DNA of 64,000 nucleotides from Bradyrhizobium sp. CER78 (lineage in GTDB: Bacteria > Pseudomonadota > Alphaproteobacteria > Rhizobiales > Xanthobacteraceae): positions 1-64,000 of the forward strand of contig NZ_JARVWP010000029.1 of the NCBI RefSeq assembly GCF_029846235.1. The letters are read 5' to 3'. The position numbers were made by a program, and so were the translations under genes. The first letter of the stretch is position 1, and every line of letters starts with the position of its first letter. Under the pieces are notes generated by a model. The model was not told the DNA's origin and searched no databases. It saw nothing but the letters and a program-made list of their open reading frames with translations. Shown here in pieces: positions 43,648-52,679 of this stretch.

Positions 43648-43956
43648 AGTCCTATTGGAACGCAAAAAAACCTCTTGGAATATCCCCGGGGAACGACTAC
43701 GTTCCGGGCACAACATCGGTGCTGGCCCCGTAAACCGTTACGGGTGATGACCAGGGTTCAGCAGAGCCCGCCGATCGAAAGGTTCCAGGAACGCAGGTCT
43801 CATTGAGCGCAATAGCCGAAGCTGTGCTGCTCTGACCGCCAAGCGAACGAAAGCCTGTTATTGCGCTTGAAGACTTACGCACGAGAACTGGGCCTGTCTC
43901 AACGGGCGGAATGATTTGGTCGCTGGCGCGATCTGCCGGCGGTTGGGGAACGCGTA

Positions 43957-44103
43957 TTTGCTGAACGCGACTTTGCTGAACGAGATGGTCAGCGACATCG
44001 AAGCCACTTCGAACGGTATCGCGATTCCGTGCGCCTCGGTGCGCGCCGAATCGGACTTCTGAGTATCTGACTTCTGGGAATTCGGACTTCTGAGAAATCG
44101 GAC
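43957..44103. repeat. Short direct repeats in the leader of the DUF4167 gene
   Basis: The 43648-44145 gap has no credible gene. It contains TTTGCTGAACG at 43957 and again at 43972 (period 15), and GACTTCTG at 44052, 44067 and 44083 with a further GACT at 44099 (periods 15, 16, 16). A bulged hairpin based on GGAACG-ACTA-CGTTCC lies near 43693-43708, just after prmC. Confidence 0.7.
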
Positions 44104-44145
44104 TGTGGACTGCAATAACTTCAGGGCTGGAATTAAAGGCGACAG

Positions 44146-44928
44146 ATGAGAAACGGTCAGAACAACAAGCGGATGCGCAATCGGAATAACAACAACAATA
44201 ATAACAACAATAACCGGCGCGGCCAGAATCCCCTGACACGGGTGTACGAATCGAACGGACCCGACATCAAAATCCGCGGCACGGCCTCTCACGTTGCCGA
44301 GAAATACGTCCAGCTCGCGCGCGATGCACGCTCCTCCGGCGATCCGGTGGCAGCCGAAAACTACTACCAGCACGCCGAGCACTACTACCGGATCATCGCG
44401 GCCGCGCAGGAGCAGTTCCGGCAGAATCAGCAGCAGCCGCGCCCCGACGCCGAGCCGGTCGCGACCGAAGACGGCGACGACGACAGCGACGGTTACTCGA
44501 GCTTCGGCCAGGAGCCGGGCTTCGTGCCGCAGCAGCAGCCCTTCATGCGCGACAACGGCCAGCAGCCGTACCAGCGCGAGCAGCAGCAGCAGCCGCGCGA
44601 GCACCGCGAGCGTGACCAGCAGCAGCCGCGTGAACACCGCGAACGCGAGCATCGTCCGCAGCCGCAATATCAGCCGCAACCGCAGAACCAGCCACAGCCC
44701 GCGATGGCCGATGCCGGCGGCGTCGATCGCCTGCCCTCGTTCATCACCGGCGGCGCGCAGCCGCAGGTCAACGGTGGCGCCTATGAAGGCAACAATGGCG
44801 GTGCTGCCGAACGCGGCGAGCGCAGCGAGCGTTTCCCGCGCCGCCGCCGCCGTCCGCACGGTCCGCGCCCCGACATGGCAGCGCAGCCCGCGCCGAGCGG
44901 CGACGACTTCAATCCTGGCAACGAGTAA
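44146..44928 (+). CDS. DUF4167 domain protein, Asn/Gln-rich, likely RNA-associated
   Basis: A 260-residue protein. It begins MRNGQNNKRMRNRNNNNNNN, with ten consecutive Asn encoded by an AAC/AAT tract (about 44182-44213). The conserved DUF4167 core (about residues 25-90) is LTRVYESNGPDIKIRGTASH, VAEKYVQLARDARSSGDPVA and AENYYQHAEHYYRI. The rest is low complexity, rich in Gln, Pro, Arg and Glu (QQQQPREHRERDQQQPREHR). It ends in a basic patch, FPRRRRRPHGPRPD. Composition suggests nucleic-acid binding, as seen for alphaproteobacterial members; the function is not established. Confidence 0.9.
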   Translation: MRNGQNNKRMRNRNNNNNNNNNNRRGQNPLTRVYESNGPDIKIRGTASHVAEKYVQLARDARSSGDPVAAENYYQHAEHYYRIIAAAQEQFRQNQQQPRPDAEPVATEDGDDDSDGYSSFGQEPGFVPQQQPFMRDNGQQPYQREQQQQPREHRERDQQQPREHREREHRPQPQYQPQPQNQPQPAMADAGGVDRLPSFITGGAQPQVNGGAYEGNNGGAAERGERSERFPRRRRRPHGPRPDMAAQPAPSGDDFNPGNE

Positions 44929-44940
44929 CGCACCGCGCAG

Positions 44941-45110
44941 CCACCCTCCCCTGGAGGGGGAGGCTCACATGAGCGCAGCGAAATGTGAGACGGGGTGGGG
45001 TGATCTCTCAACATGGGCAGCGCCCGATCGGAGAGACTGTCACCCCACCCCGTTACGCATTCCGCTGCGCTTCATGCGCAACGGCCCTCCCCCTCCAGGG
45101 GAGGGTGAAC
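44941..45110. repeat. Palindromic repeat (CCTCCCCTGGAGG family), copy 2
   Basis: CCACCCTCCCCTGGAGGGGG and CCCTCCCCCTCCAGGGGAGG ends, with inner GAGCGCAGCGAAATGTGAGA and GCATTCCGCTGCGCTTCATG, and GGGGTGGGGTGA / TCACCCCACCCC. It matches the element at 7995-8163 along its length. It separates convergent genes. Confidence 0.85.
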
Positions 45111-45134
45111 GATCGGTGTCACGGCTGCGTCGTC

Positions 45135-45887
45135 TTACAATTCCGAGTGACTGGATTTGCGCGTCGCGGTCGAGGACGGCACCAGCACCGGCCGCAACGA
45201 CGGGATCAGCTGCGTGCGCTCGCGGCGCGCCGGGATCGCGCGATAGACCTGCTTGCTCGCTTCCACGATATGCACGCCGGCGAACGGCATCGACAGCGCC
45301 GCGCCGACGCGCTCCCACGCCATTGCCGAGCGCAGGAACCAGCTGCCCTGCACCGGCGGCATGAACAGCGCCTCACCCCATGACGCCGGCGTGAACCAGG
45401 TCTGCCGCAACAGCTGGGTGATCTGCGCCCGCGAATAGGGCCGGCCGTGACCGAACGGCGTGGCATCGGTGCGCGTCCAGACGCCGCGGCGGTTCGGGAT
45501 GATCGCGATCAGCCGCCCCGACGGCGACAGCACCCGCCACACCTCGCGCAGCAGCCGCTCGGGATCGTCGGACATCTCCAGCGCATGCACCATCAGCACG
45601 CGATCGACCGCGGCATCCGGCAGCGGCATCGAGAATTCATCGATCAGGGTCGCCAGCGCAGGCCGGCCGGTCGGCCATTTCAGCACGCCCTGGGCCGCCG
45701 GCATGAAGGCAATGCAGCGCTCGCAGGTATCGCGGAACAGGCCGAGATAAGGCGTCGGATAGCCGAGCCCGAGCACGCGCTGGCCTTCCGCATTCGGCCA
45801 CCGTGCACGGATGCCGCGGTTGATCAGCTGCCGCGCCACGATGCCGAGGCGCTGCGAATAGAAGTCGCGGAGGTCGATGACGTCCAT
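45135..45887 (-). CDS. Class I SAM-dependent methyltransferase
   Basis: A 250-residue protein from the ATG at 45887 (MDVIDLRDFYSQRLGIVARQ). The fold is recognisable from RVLGLGYPTPYLGLFRD (SAM loop variant), AAVDRVLMVHALEMSDDPER and LLREVWRVLSPSGRLIAIIP, then RGVWTRTDATPFGHGRPYSR. It resembles the alphaproteobacterial methyltransferase commonly found next to gloB. It is divergent from gloB. The substrate is unknown; the long upstream open frame is not used because the conserved start is here. Confidence 0.9.
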   Translation of the reverse strand: MDVIDLRDFYSQRLGIVARQLINRGIRARWPNAEGQRVLGLGYPTPYLGLFRDTCERCIAFMPAAQGVLKWPTGRPALATLIDEFSMPLPDAAVDRVLMVHALEMSDDPERLLREVWRVLSPSGRLIAIIPNRRGVWTRTDATPFGHGRPYSRAQITQLLRQTWFTPASWGEALFMPPVQGSWFLRSAMAWERVGAALSMPFAGVHIVEASKQVYRAIPARRERTQLIPSLRPVLVPSSTATRKSSHSEL

Positions 45888-45988
45888 GATCGCTAGCCTA
45901 CCATGCCCCCTGCCGCCGGGGTGCGCGGAAATTTGCGTTGCCGCCGGAGCGTTAACGCCATATTTCACACCTATATTGGGCGCGTTAA

Positions 45989-46038
45989 GAGCATGATCCG
46001 AAAAAGTGGCCACCGGTTTTTCGAAAAGATCATGCTCT
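45989..46038. repeat. GATCATGC-ended inverted repeat, copy 2
   Basis: AGAGCATGATC and GATCATGCTCT form 11-bp perfect ends around CCGAAAAAGTGGCCACCGGTTT (in part). It ends 33 nt before the gloB ATG, so it is probably in the gloB leader. Confidence 0.85.
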
Positions 46039-46071
46039 GAAATGCCCGTCCCGTTTGTTCGTGGAGATATC

Positions 46072-46839
46072 ATGACCGCCGAAATTCGCACCTTCAGCTG
46101 CCTCACCGACAATTTCGGGTACCTGATCCACGATCCCGCCACCAAGGCGACCGCATCGATCGACGCGCCGGAGGCCGGCCCGATCATCAAGGCGCTTGAG
46201 CGCGAAGGCTGGACGCTGACCGACATCCTGATCACCCATCACCATGGCGACCATGTCGGCGGCGTCGCCGAGCTGAAGCAGAAATACGGCTGTCGCGTCG
46301 TCGCCCCGCACGACCAGTCGGCGAAGATCGCCAATGTCGATCTGCGCGCCGCCAATGCCGACGTCATCAAGGTCGGCAGCCTGCTCGCGCGCGTGGTGGA
46401 AACGCCCGGCCATACGCTCGACCACATCTCCTACGTATTCGACAGCGAGAAGGCGGTGTTCGCCGCCGACACGCTGTTCTCGATCGGCTGCGGCCGGGTG
46501 TTCGAAGGCACTTATCCGATGATGTGGGATTCGCTTTTGAAGCTGCGTTCGCTGCCGGACGATTTCCGGCTGTATTGCGGCCATGAATACACCGCCTCCA
46601 ACGTGAAATTCGCGCTCACCATCGAGGCCAACAATCCGCATCTGCAGGCGCGTGCCGAGGAAGTCACGAAGCTGCGCGCCGAGAACAAGCCGACGATCCC
46701 CGTGCTGCTCGGCGACGAGAAGAAGGCCAACGTGTTCCTGCGCGCCGACGAACCTGCGGTCGCAGCCAAGCTGCACATGAAGGGCGCCGACCCGGCGCTG
46801 GTGTTCGGCGAGCTCCGCGAGCGCAAGAACAAGTCGTGA
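46072..46839 (+). CDS. gloB: Hydroxyacylglutathione hydrolase (glyoxalase II)
   Basis: Hydrolyses S-lactoylglutathione to lactate and glutathione, completing methylglyoxal detoxification. It has 255 residues. The metallo-beta-lactamase metal motif is ITHHHGDHVGG; further metal ligands are in TPGHTLDHISY, AADTLFSIGCGRVFEG and YCGHEYTASN. The C-terminal HAGH domain ends VFGELRERKNKS. The ATG at 46072 (MTAEIRTFSCLTDNF) follows GGAGATATC. Its stop overlaps the next gene's GTG start. Confidence 0.96.
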   Translation: MTAEIRTFSCLTDNFGYLIHDPATKATASIDAPEAGPIIKALEREGWTLTDILITHHHGDHVGGVAELKQKYGCRVVAPHDQSAKIANVDLRAANADVIKVGSLLARVVETPGHTLDHISYVFDSEKAVFAADTLFSIGCGRVFEGTYPMMWDSLLKLRSLPDDFRLYCGHEYTASNVKFALTIEANNPHLQARAEEVTKLRAENKPTIPVLLGDEKKANVFLRADEPAVAAKLHMKGADPALVFGELRERKNKS

Positions 46840-47270
46840 CGGCCGACCTCTCGGCTGCCGACATCATCGCGCGGCTCGCGCTCAAGCCGCATCCCGAAGG
46901 CGGGCATTATCGCGAGACGTTTCGCGACGAGCGCACTGACGCCGACGGACGCGCGCATTCGACCGCGATCTATTTCCTGCTCGCGCGCGGCGAGCGCTCG
47001 CACTGGCACCGCATCGACGCGGTCGAGATGTGGCACTATTACGCCGGCGCGCCGCTGACCCTGCGGATTGCACAGGACGGCGGCTCACAGCAATCGATCA
47101 CGCTCGGGGGCGATATCGCGCGCGGCGAACAACCACAGGCGATCGTGCCGGCGGGCGCCTGGCAGGCCGCGGAAAGCAGCGGCGACTGGACGCTGGTCGG
47201 CTGCACCGTCGCGCCGGGGTTCGAGTTCGCGAAGTTCGAGCTGGCACCGAGGGGCTGGGAGCCGGCTTAG
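46836..47270 (+). CDS. DUF985 cupin-fold protein
   Basis: A 144-residue cupin of the DUF985 family. Conserved pieces are LALKPHPEGGHYRETFRD, STAIYFLLARGERSHWHRID, AVEMWHYYAGAPLTL and AWQAAESSGDWTLVGCTVAPGFEF. The start is GTG, overlapping the gloB stop (GTGA), so it is translationally coupled to gloB. The family has no established reaction; some members resemble sugar-binding or isomerase cupins. Confidence 0.9.
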   Translation: MTADLSAADIIARLALKPHPEGGHYRETFRDERTDADGRAHSTAIYFLLARGERSHWHRIDAVEMWHYYAGAPLTLRIAQDGGSQQSITLGGDIARGEQPQAIVPAGAWQAAESSGDWTLVGCTVAPGFEFAKFELAPRGWEPA

Positions 47271-47272
47271 TC

Positions 47273-47425
47273 CGTCATCCCCGCGCAAAGGCTAAGCCTT
47301 TGTCGCTGGAGGTGCGAGCCTTGCGGCGCAATTGCGCCGCTGGGCGAGCCTCGAAGGATGAATCGGCCACAGACGGGCCGTCGACCCTTCGAGACGGCCG
47401 CCTTGCGGCCTCCTCAGGGTGACGG
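47273..47425. repeat. Palindromic interspersed repeat (CTCCTCAGG family), copy C
   Basis: The right half CGACCCTTCGAGACGGCCGC ... CTCCTCAGGGTGACGG matches copies A and B; the left half has an extra insertion with small hairpins (AAAGGCTAAGCCTTT, GCGGCGCAATTGCGCCGC). It lies between convergent DUF985 and DMT genes. Confidence 0.8.
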
Positions 47426-47450
47426 TGCAACAGGCTTCGCTTTGCCTGCC

Positions 47451-48317
47451 CTACTTCCTCAACACCATGTCTTTCGCCGCGATCAGCCCGCCGCCGGCGA
47501 TCAGGATCGCGGCGATCGCGATGTTGGCGCTCGGCTTGGCAAAGCCCGCTGCAATCAGGAACGCGGTCGAAAGCAGCGGCGTAGCGTAGGATGCGGCGCC
47601 GAGCACGCGGATGTCGCCGCGCTTCATGCCGATGTCCCAGGCAAAGAACGCAGCGCCCACCGGACCAATGCCGAGCGCCACGACGGCGAGCCATTGCAGC
47701 GGTGTCGCGGGCCATACCGTGGTCTCCACCATCATGTGCACGGCTGCTGCGAGCACCGCCGTCGCAAGGCAGAAGCCCGCCACCGCATCTGTGGGCACCG
47801 CCTTGAGCCGCCGCGACATCACCGAATAGGCCGCCCAGACGAACGCCGCGACAAACGCCGCCACAAAGCCTGGAATCTGCGCACTCGTGAAGGCGCCGGT
47901 ATTGCCGGCGAACAGCAGCACGGTGCCGGCAAGGCCAAGCAGTGCGCCGACGATGTGATGGATCGCAAGCCGCTCGCCCGGCAGCAGCGAGGAGAACAGC
48001 ACGATCAGCAGCGGCCAGAGATAATTGAGCAGGCCGGCCTCGGCCGGCGGCGCGAAACGCAGCGCCAGGAAATACAGCGCGTGATAGCCGAACAGCCCGC
48101 CGACGCCGACGACCCAGGCGACCAGCGGCTGCTTCAACGCGCCGAAGGCGGCCGGACGCAACAGGAAGCTTGCGAACGCGACCGCAGCGCCGATCGCAAA
48201 CGTCATGGCGGCGAGCTGGAAGGCCGGGATCACCCCGGTCGCAACCGTCATGACCGACAACAGCGACCACATCAGGATGGCGGTCAGTCCGACAAGAGTG
48301 GCAGTTCGGGTCGTCAT
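47451..48317 (-). CDS. DMT family transporter (two EamA domains)
   Basis: A 288-residue inner-membrane protein with ten hydrophobic segments. It begins LVGLTAILMWSLLSVMTVAT; motifs GVGGLFGYHALYFLALRFAP and ALGIGPVGAAFFAWDIGMKR mark the two EamA repeats, the latter typical of aromatic amino-acid exporter (YddG-like) members. The substrate is not certain. It is a single gene on the minus strand; the phbB gene lies upstream on the same strand behind a hairpin terminator. Confidence 0.9.
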   Translation of the reverse strand: MTTRTATLVGLTAILMWSLLSVMTVATGVIPAFQLAAMTFAIGAAVAFASFLLRPAAFGALKQPLVAWVVGVGGLFGYHALYFLALRFAPPAEAGLLNYLWPLLIVLFSSLLPGERLAIHHIVGALLGLAGTVLLFAGNTGAFTSAQIPGFVAAFVAAFVWAAYSVMSRRLKAVPTDAVAGFCLATAVLAAAVHMMVETTVWPATPLQWLAVVALGIGPVGAAFFAWDIGMKRGDIRVLGAASYATPLLSTAFLIAAGFAKPSANIAIAAILIAGGGLIAAKDMVLRK

Positions 48318-48395
48318 TCAATTCAATCCGTCGTGGCCGGGCAGGACCGTGTGCAGCCACGTCCTTGCTTCGCGCCCCGCGGTTGTAGCGACGAA

Positions 48396-48420
48396 AATGC
48401 CCGGCACAAGGCCGGGCATT
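48396..48420 (-). terminator. Rho-independent terminator after phbB
   Basis: AATGCCCGGC-ACAAG-GCCGGGCATT has 10-bp perfect arms and a 5-nt loop. On the phbB strand it is followed by TTTTCG. It lies 44 nt past the phbB stop. An almost identical hairpin follows phbA at 49367. Confidence 0.8.
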
Positions 48421-48463
48421 GGACTTGATTGAGGGCGTCTGCGACGCGACGACGCTTCCCGCG

Positions 48464-49189
48464 TCAGGCGTGATACTGGCCGCCGTTCACGGTCAGCGTC
48501 GAGCCGGTGATGAAGCCGGCATCGTCGGCGGCGAGGAAGACCACGGCGCGCGCGATCTCTTCCGGCTCGCCGAGCCGGTTGACCGGAATCTGCGGGATCA
48601 CGTTCTTCTCGAGCACGTCCTTCGGCACCGCCTGCACCATCTCGGTGTTGATGTAGCCCGGGCAGATCACGTTGACGGTGATGCCGCCCTTGGCGTTCTC
48701 CAGCGCCAGCGCCTTGGTGAAGCCGATGTCGCCGGCCTTCGCCGCCGAGTAGTTGACCTGGCCGAACTGGCCCTTCTGGCCGTTGATCGAGGAGATCGAG
48801 ATGACGCGGCCGAACTTGCGGGCGCGCATGCCCTCGATCACCTGGCGCGTCATGTTGAACAGCGAGCCGAGGTTGGTGTTGATCACGGCATTCCACTGCT
48901 CGAGCGTCATCTTGTGGAATGCGGTGTCCTTGGTGATGCCGGCATTGTTGACGAGCACGTCAACCGGGCCGAGATCCGCCTCGACCTGCTTCACGCCGGC
49001 CGCGCAGGCGTCGAACGATGAGACGTCCCACTTGTAGACAGGAATCCCGCTCTCCGCCTTGAACTTCTCCGCCGCGGCGTCATTGCCGGCGTAGCTTGCC
49101 GCCACCTTGTAGCCCGCCGCTTTCAACGCCTTGCTGATCGCAGCTCCAATACCGCGCGTTCCGCCCGTCACCAATGCAACACGTGCCAT
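48464..49189 (-). CDS. phbB: Acetoacetyl-CoA reductase
   Basis: NADPH-dependent reductase giving (R)-3-hydroxybutyryl-CoA for polyhydroxybutyrate. It is a 241-residue short-chain dehydrogenase with cofactor motif TGGTRGIGAAISKAL, NNAGITKD, and the catalytic Ser-Tyr-Lys in ISSINGQKGQFGQVNYSAAK. The end GSTLTVNGGQYHA is typical of PhbB. AAGGAGG is well spaced before the ATG. It is downstream of phbA on the same strand, but a terminator and a repeat separate them. Confidence 0.96.
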   Translation of the reverse strand: MARVALVTGGTRGIGAAISKALKAAGYKVAASYAGNDAAAEKFKAESGIPVYKWDVSSFDACAAGVKQVEADLGPVDVLVNNAGITKDTAFHKMTLEQWNAVINTNLGSLFNMTRQVIEGMRARKFGRVISISSINGQKGQFGQVNYSAAKAGDIGFTKALALENAKGGITVNVICPGYINTEMVQAVPKDVLEKNVIPQIPVNRLGEPEEIARAVVFLAADDAGFITGSTLTVNGGQYHA

Positions 49190-49285
49190 GTCCGTTTCCT
49201 CCTTGGCCGTCTTTTATAACCGGATAACTCCGGCCTACGCACTCACAACGAAGCGCGATGGGTCGTCGCGCTTCAGCTCCCTTTT

Positions 49286-49355
49286 GAGCATGATCCTTTC
49301 GGAAAACCGCTTCACACTTTGCGCTAACGCGGCCCTTCGGGTCCGGATCATGCTC
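49286..49355. repeat. GATCATGC-ended inverted repeat, copy 3
   Basis: GAGCATGATCC at 49286-49296 and GGATCATGCTC at 49345-49355 are perfect 11-bp inverted ends; inside is CGGAAAACCGCTTCACACTT and GGCCCTTCGGGTCC. It lies between phbA and phbB, just downstream of the phbA terminator. Confidence 0.85.
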
Positions 49356-49366
49356 TCGAAACAAAA

Positions 49367-49389
49367 ATGCCCGGCGCAAAGCCGGGCAT
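49367..49389 (-). terminator. Rho-independent terminator after phbA
   Basis: ATGCCCGGC-GCAAA-GCCGGGCAT, 9-bp perfect arms, followed on the phbA strand by TTTTTG. It lies about 70 nt beyond the phbA stop. On the plus strand it is followed by CTTTTCT, so it may stop both directions. Confidence 0.8.
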
Positions 49390-49460
49390 CTTTTCTATCA
49401 GTTCGCGTCGTGGTTGACAGATGATCTTTTCATCACCTAGCCGGCCTCGCTGCCTTTTGT

Positions 49461-50639
<1,179 letters not shown>

Positions 50640-50862
50640 GGACATCTCCTATGGTTGTAGCTGGGTTTCTCGACGGCGGGCGGCCGGTTTGGCGGGCCTG
50701 TCTCTTGGTGACTATCCTGTAAACCTCGTCGGGACATGTCAATCGCGCTGACGCGCAAATCGCGCCGCGACGCACTCAAAATGACGCCCTTGGCACATTC
50801 ATGAGCAAATCCTATGCTTTGGAATTAACCGCACAGCACAAAACGGTAGCCGAACCGCTTTG

Positions 50863-50913
50863 AAAATGCTTACCTTTGCTGCGATGCGTTGCATTTTGCC
50901 CTGCGGCGATGCC
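50863..50913. promoter_or_regulatory. TGC-rich inverted repeat upstream of phaR, candidate PhaR site
   Basis: AAAATGC at 50863-50869 and GCATTTT at 50891-50897 are inverted; the region 50878-50913 is dense in TGC/GCA words (TGCTGCGATGCGTTGCA, CCCTGCGG). PhaR repressors recognise TGC/GCA-rich sequences and are autoregulated, so this position 40-90 nt before phaR is fitting. The rest of the 312-nt phbA-phaR gap shows nothing else clear. Confidence 0.45.
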
Positions 50914-50951
50914 GTGGGGTTCCAGGTTCTTCGGTGTTGAAGTGAGAGCCC

Positions 50952-51542
50952 ATGGCAAAATCTGAACAACCGACCACGATCAAGAAATACGCGAACCGGC
51001 GGCTCTATAATACCGGTACGAGCACCTACGTGACGCTCGAGGATCTCGCGGCGATGGTGAAGGAAGGCGAGGATTTCCTCGTCTACGACGCGAAGACCGG
51101 CGACGACATCACCCGCTCCGTGCTCGCACAGATCATCTTCGAGCAGGAGAACAAGGCCGGACAGAACCTGCTGCCGACCACGTTCCTGCGCCAGCTGATC
51201 CGGTTCTATGGCGACAGCATGCAGATGGTGGTGCCGAAATATCTCGAACAGTCGATCGAGACGCTGACCAAGGAACAGGAGAAATTCCGCAAGCAGATCG
51301 CGGGCGCCCTGAGCGGCACGCCGTTTGCGCCCTTGGAAGAACAGGTCCGCCGCAACATGGAGCTGTTCCAGCAGACCTTCTCGATGTTCAAACCGTTCGT
51401 GCCGCAGCGCGGCGGCACGGAGACCGAGAAGGTGCCGGAGCCGACACCCGACGACGGCAACATCGACGATCTGCGCCGCCAGATGAAGGACATGCAGGAA
51501 CGCCTCGAGCGCATGTCGCAGCCCGCGAAGAAGGACGAGTAG
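50952..51542 (+). CDS. phaR: Polyhydroxyalkanoate synthesis repressor PhaR
   Basis: A DNA- and PHB-binding repressor that controls phasin genes and its own expression. It has 196 residues: N-terminal DNA-binding domain TIKKYANRRLYNTGTSTYVT, LEDLAAMVKEGEDFLVYDAK and TGDDITRSVLAQIIFEQENK; PHB-accumulation domain about 75-150 (LPTTFLRQLIRFYGDSMQMV); and a charged coiled C-terminus (DDLRRQMKDMQERLERM). It is divergent from phbA, so the intergenic region could be a regulatory hub for both. Confidence 0.96.
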   Translation: MAKSEQPTTIKKYANRRLYNTGTSTYVTLEDLAAMVKEGEDFLVYDAKTGDDITRSVLAQIIFEQENKAGQNLLPTTFLRQLIRFYGDSMQMVVPKYLEQSIETLTKEQEKFRKQIAGALSGTPFAPLEEQVRRNMELFQQTFSMFKPFVPQRGGTETEKVPEPTPDDGNIDDLRRQMKDMQERLERMSQPAKKDE

Positions 51543-51648
51543 GTCCTTCGACGGCATTTTCGCGCGAAGCGGATGCCGGTTCATGCGAGGAAAATGCGCC
51601 AAAGCCGGCCCCTGGAGCTGCAGTTCTGCTTCGATCAGAACCGAAGCT

Positions 51649-52662
51649 CTACACGGGAACGGCTTCGATCACGGCGAACCTGCCGATCGGCGTGATCGAT
51701 GTGGTTCGAAAGCCTGCTTGCATGAGCAGGCCGCGGTATTGCGCTTCAGTACGCTCCCGGCCTCCGGGCCCGCGCAGCATATTCAGATCGCTGAACGCGT
51801 GGGACCGGTCCGCGTCGCAGGGCATCGGCGCCTCCGGCATGATCCGCTCGACCAGCAACAAGCTCCCGTTTGCCGGAAGCGCGAGCCGGCAATTCCGAAG
51901 AATGACGTCACTTCGCTGGTCGTCCCAGTCGTGGATCACGCTTTTCAGGATGATGGCGTCCGCGACGGCGGGCACCGAGACGAAGAAATCTCCCGCCTGA
52001 AACGCGACACGATCAGCTATTCCCAATCCGGCCAGATGCGCGTTCGCGGCTTCGCCGCAGCGGACGAGATCGAACACCGTGCCACGGACCTGCGGATATC
52101 GCGTCGCGACCGCCCCGATCAGTTCGCCTGAACCACCTCCGACGTCCATCAGATGGGCGATACGTCCGAAGTCGTAGGCTTCGAGCAAATCAGCCGTGAC
52201 GAGGCCGGTGAGATCGGCCATCGCGGCATTGAACATGCGCACCTGGTCTGGCGCGCCGGCCATCATATCGAAACTGCTGTTGAAGCCGCGAAGCTGGGCG
52301 GCCGTCTTGCCGGTCATGATGGTCTCCAGCATCCCACTCCAGGATCGCTGCAGCATCTCGGCTTCGAAGATTGCCCAAGCCTTGCAGGAAGGCCGTGCCG
52401 TCGATGCAAGCGCAGCCCCGGTCTCAGTCAGGGTGTAGCGATCCTGCGCGGTTCGCTTGCAGAGGCCGATGGTCGACAGGGCAGCAAGGAGGCGCGCCAG
52501 CGCCTGCCGGTCCGCGCCGGTCGATGCTGCAATATCGTCAAGCGGCTTCGCGCCGTCCAACAGCATGTCGGCGATTCCGAGTTTGGCCGCCACGTAGATC
52601 GCGGACGTGATGCGATGCGACTGGATGAGATCGAGGAGTGTCAGTGCTGCCGGTGACGACAT
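51649..52662 (-). CDS. O-methyltransferase (plant OMT/CrtF-like, COMT family)
   Basis: A 337-residue protein. A winged-helix dimerisation domain (SHRITSAIYVAAKLGIADML, TGADRQALARLLAALSTIGL) precedes a Methyltransf_2 domain with LMDVGGGSGELIGAVATRYP, GTVFDLVRCGEAA and the catalytic-type His in ILKSVIHDWDDQRSDVIL. Members methylate small hydroxylated molecules such as phenolics or carotenoid intermediates. The ATG at 52662 has a better-spaced AGGAG than the one at 52668. It is last gene of a marR-Bug-OMT string. Confidence 0.9.
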   Translation of the reverse strand: MSSPAALTLLDLIQSHRITSAIYVAAKLGIADMLLDGAKPLDDIAASTGADRQALARLLAALSTIGLCKRTAQDRYTLTETGAALASTARPSCKAWAIFEAEMLQRSWSGMLETIMTGKTAAQLRGFNSSFDMMAGAPDQVRMFNAAMADLTGLVTADLLEAYDFGRIAHLMDVGGGSGELIGAVATRYPQVRGTVFDLVRCGEAANAHLAGLGIADRVAFQAGDFFVSVPAVADAIILKSVIHDWDDQRSDVILRNCRLALPANGSLLLVERIMPEAPMPCDADRSHAFSDLNMLRGPGGRERTEAQYRGLLMQAGFRTTSITPIGRFAVIEAVPV

Positions 52663-52679
52663 GGCCATGCTCCTGTCCG

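Noticed and set aside
43697..44239. Minus-strand frame across the DUF4167 leader, with Cys/Tyr-rich start
   Set aside because: The Cys/Tyr/Ser run is just the antisense of the Asn codon tract; no domain or start signal.
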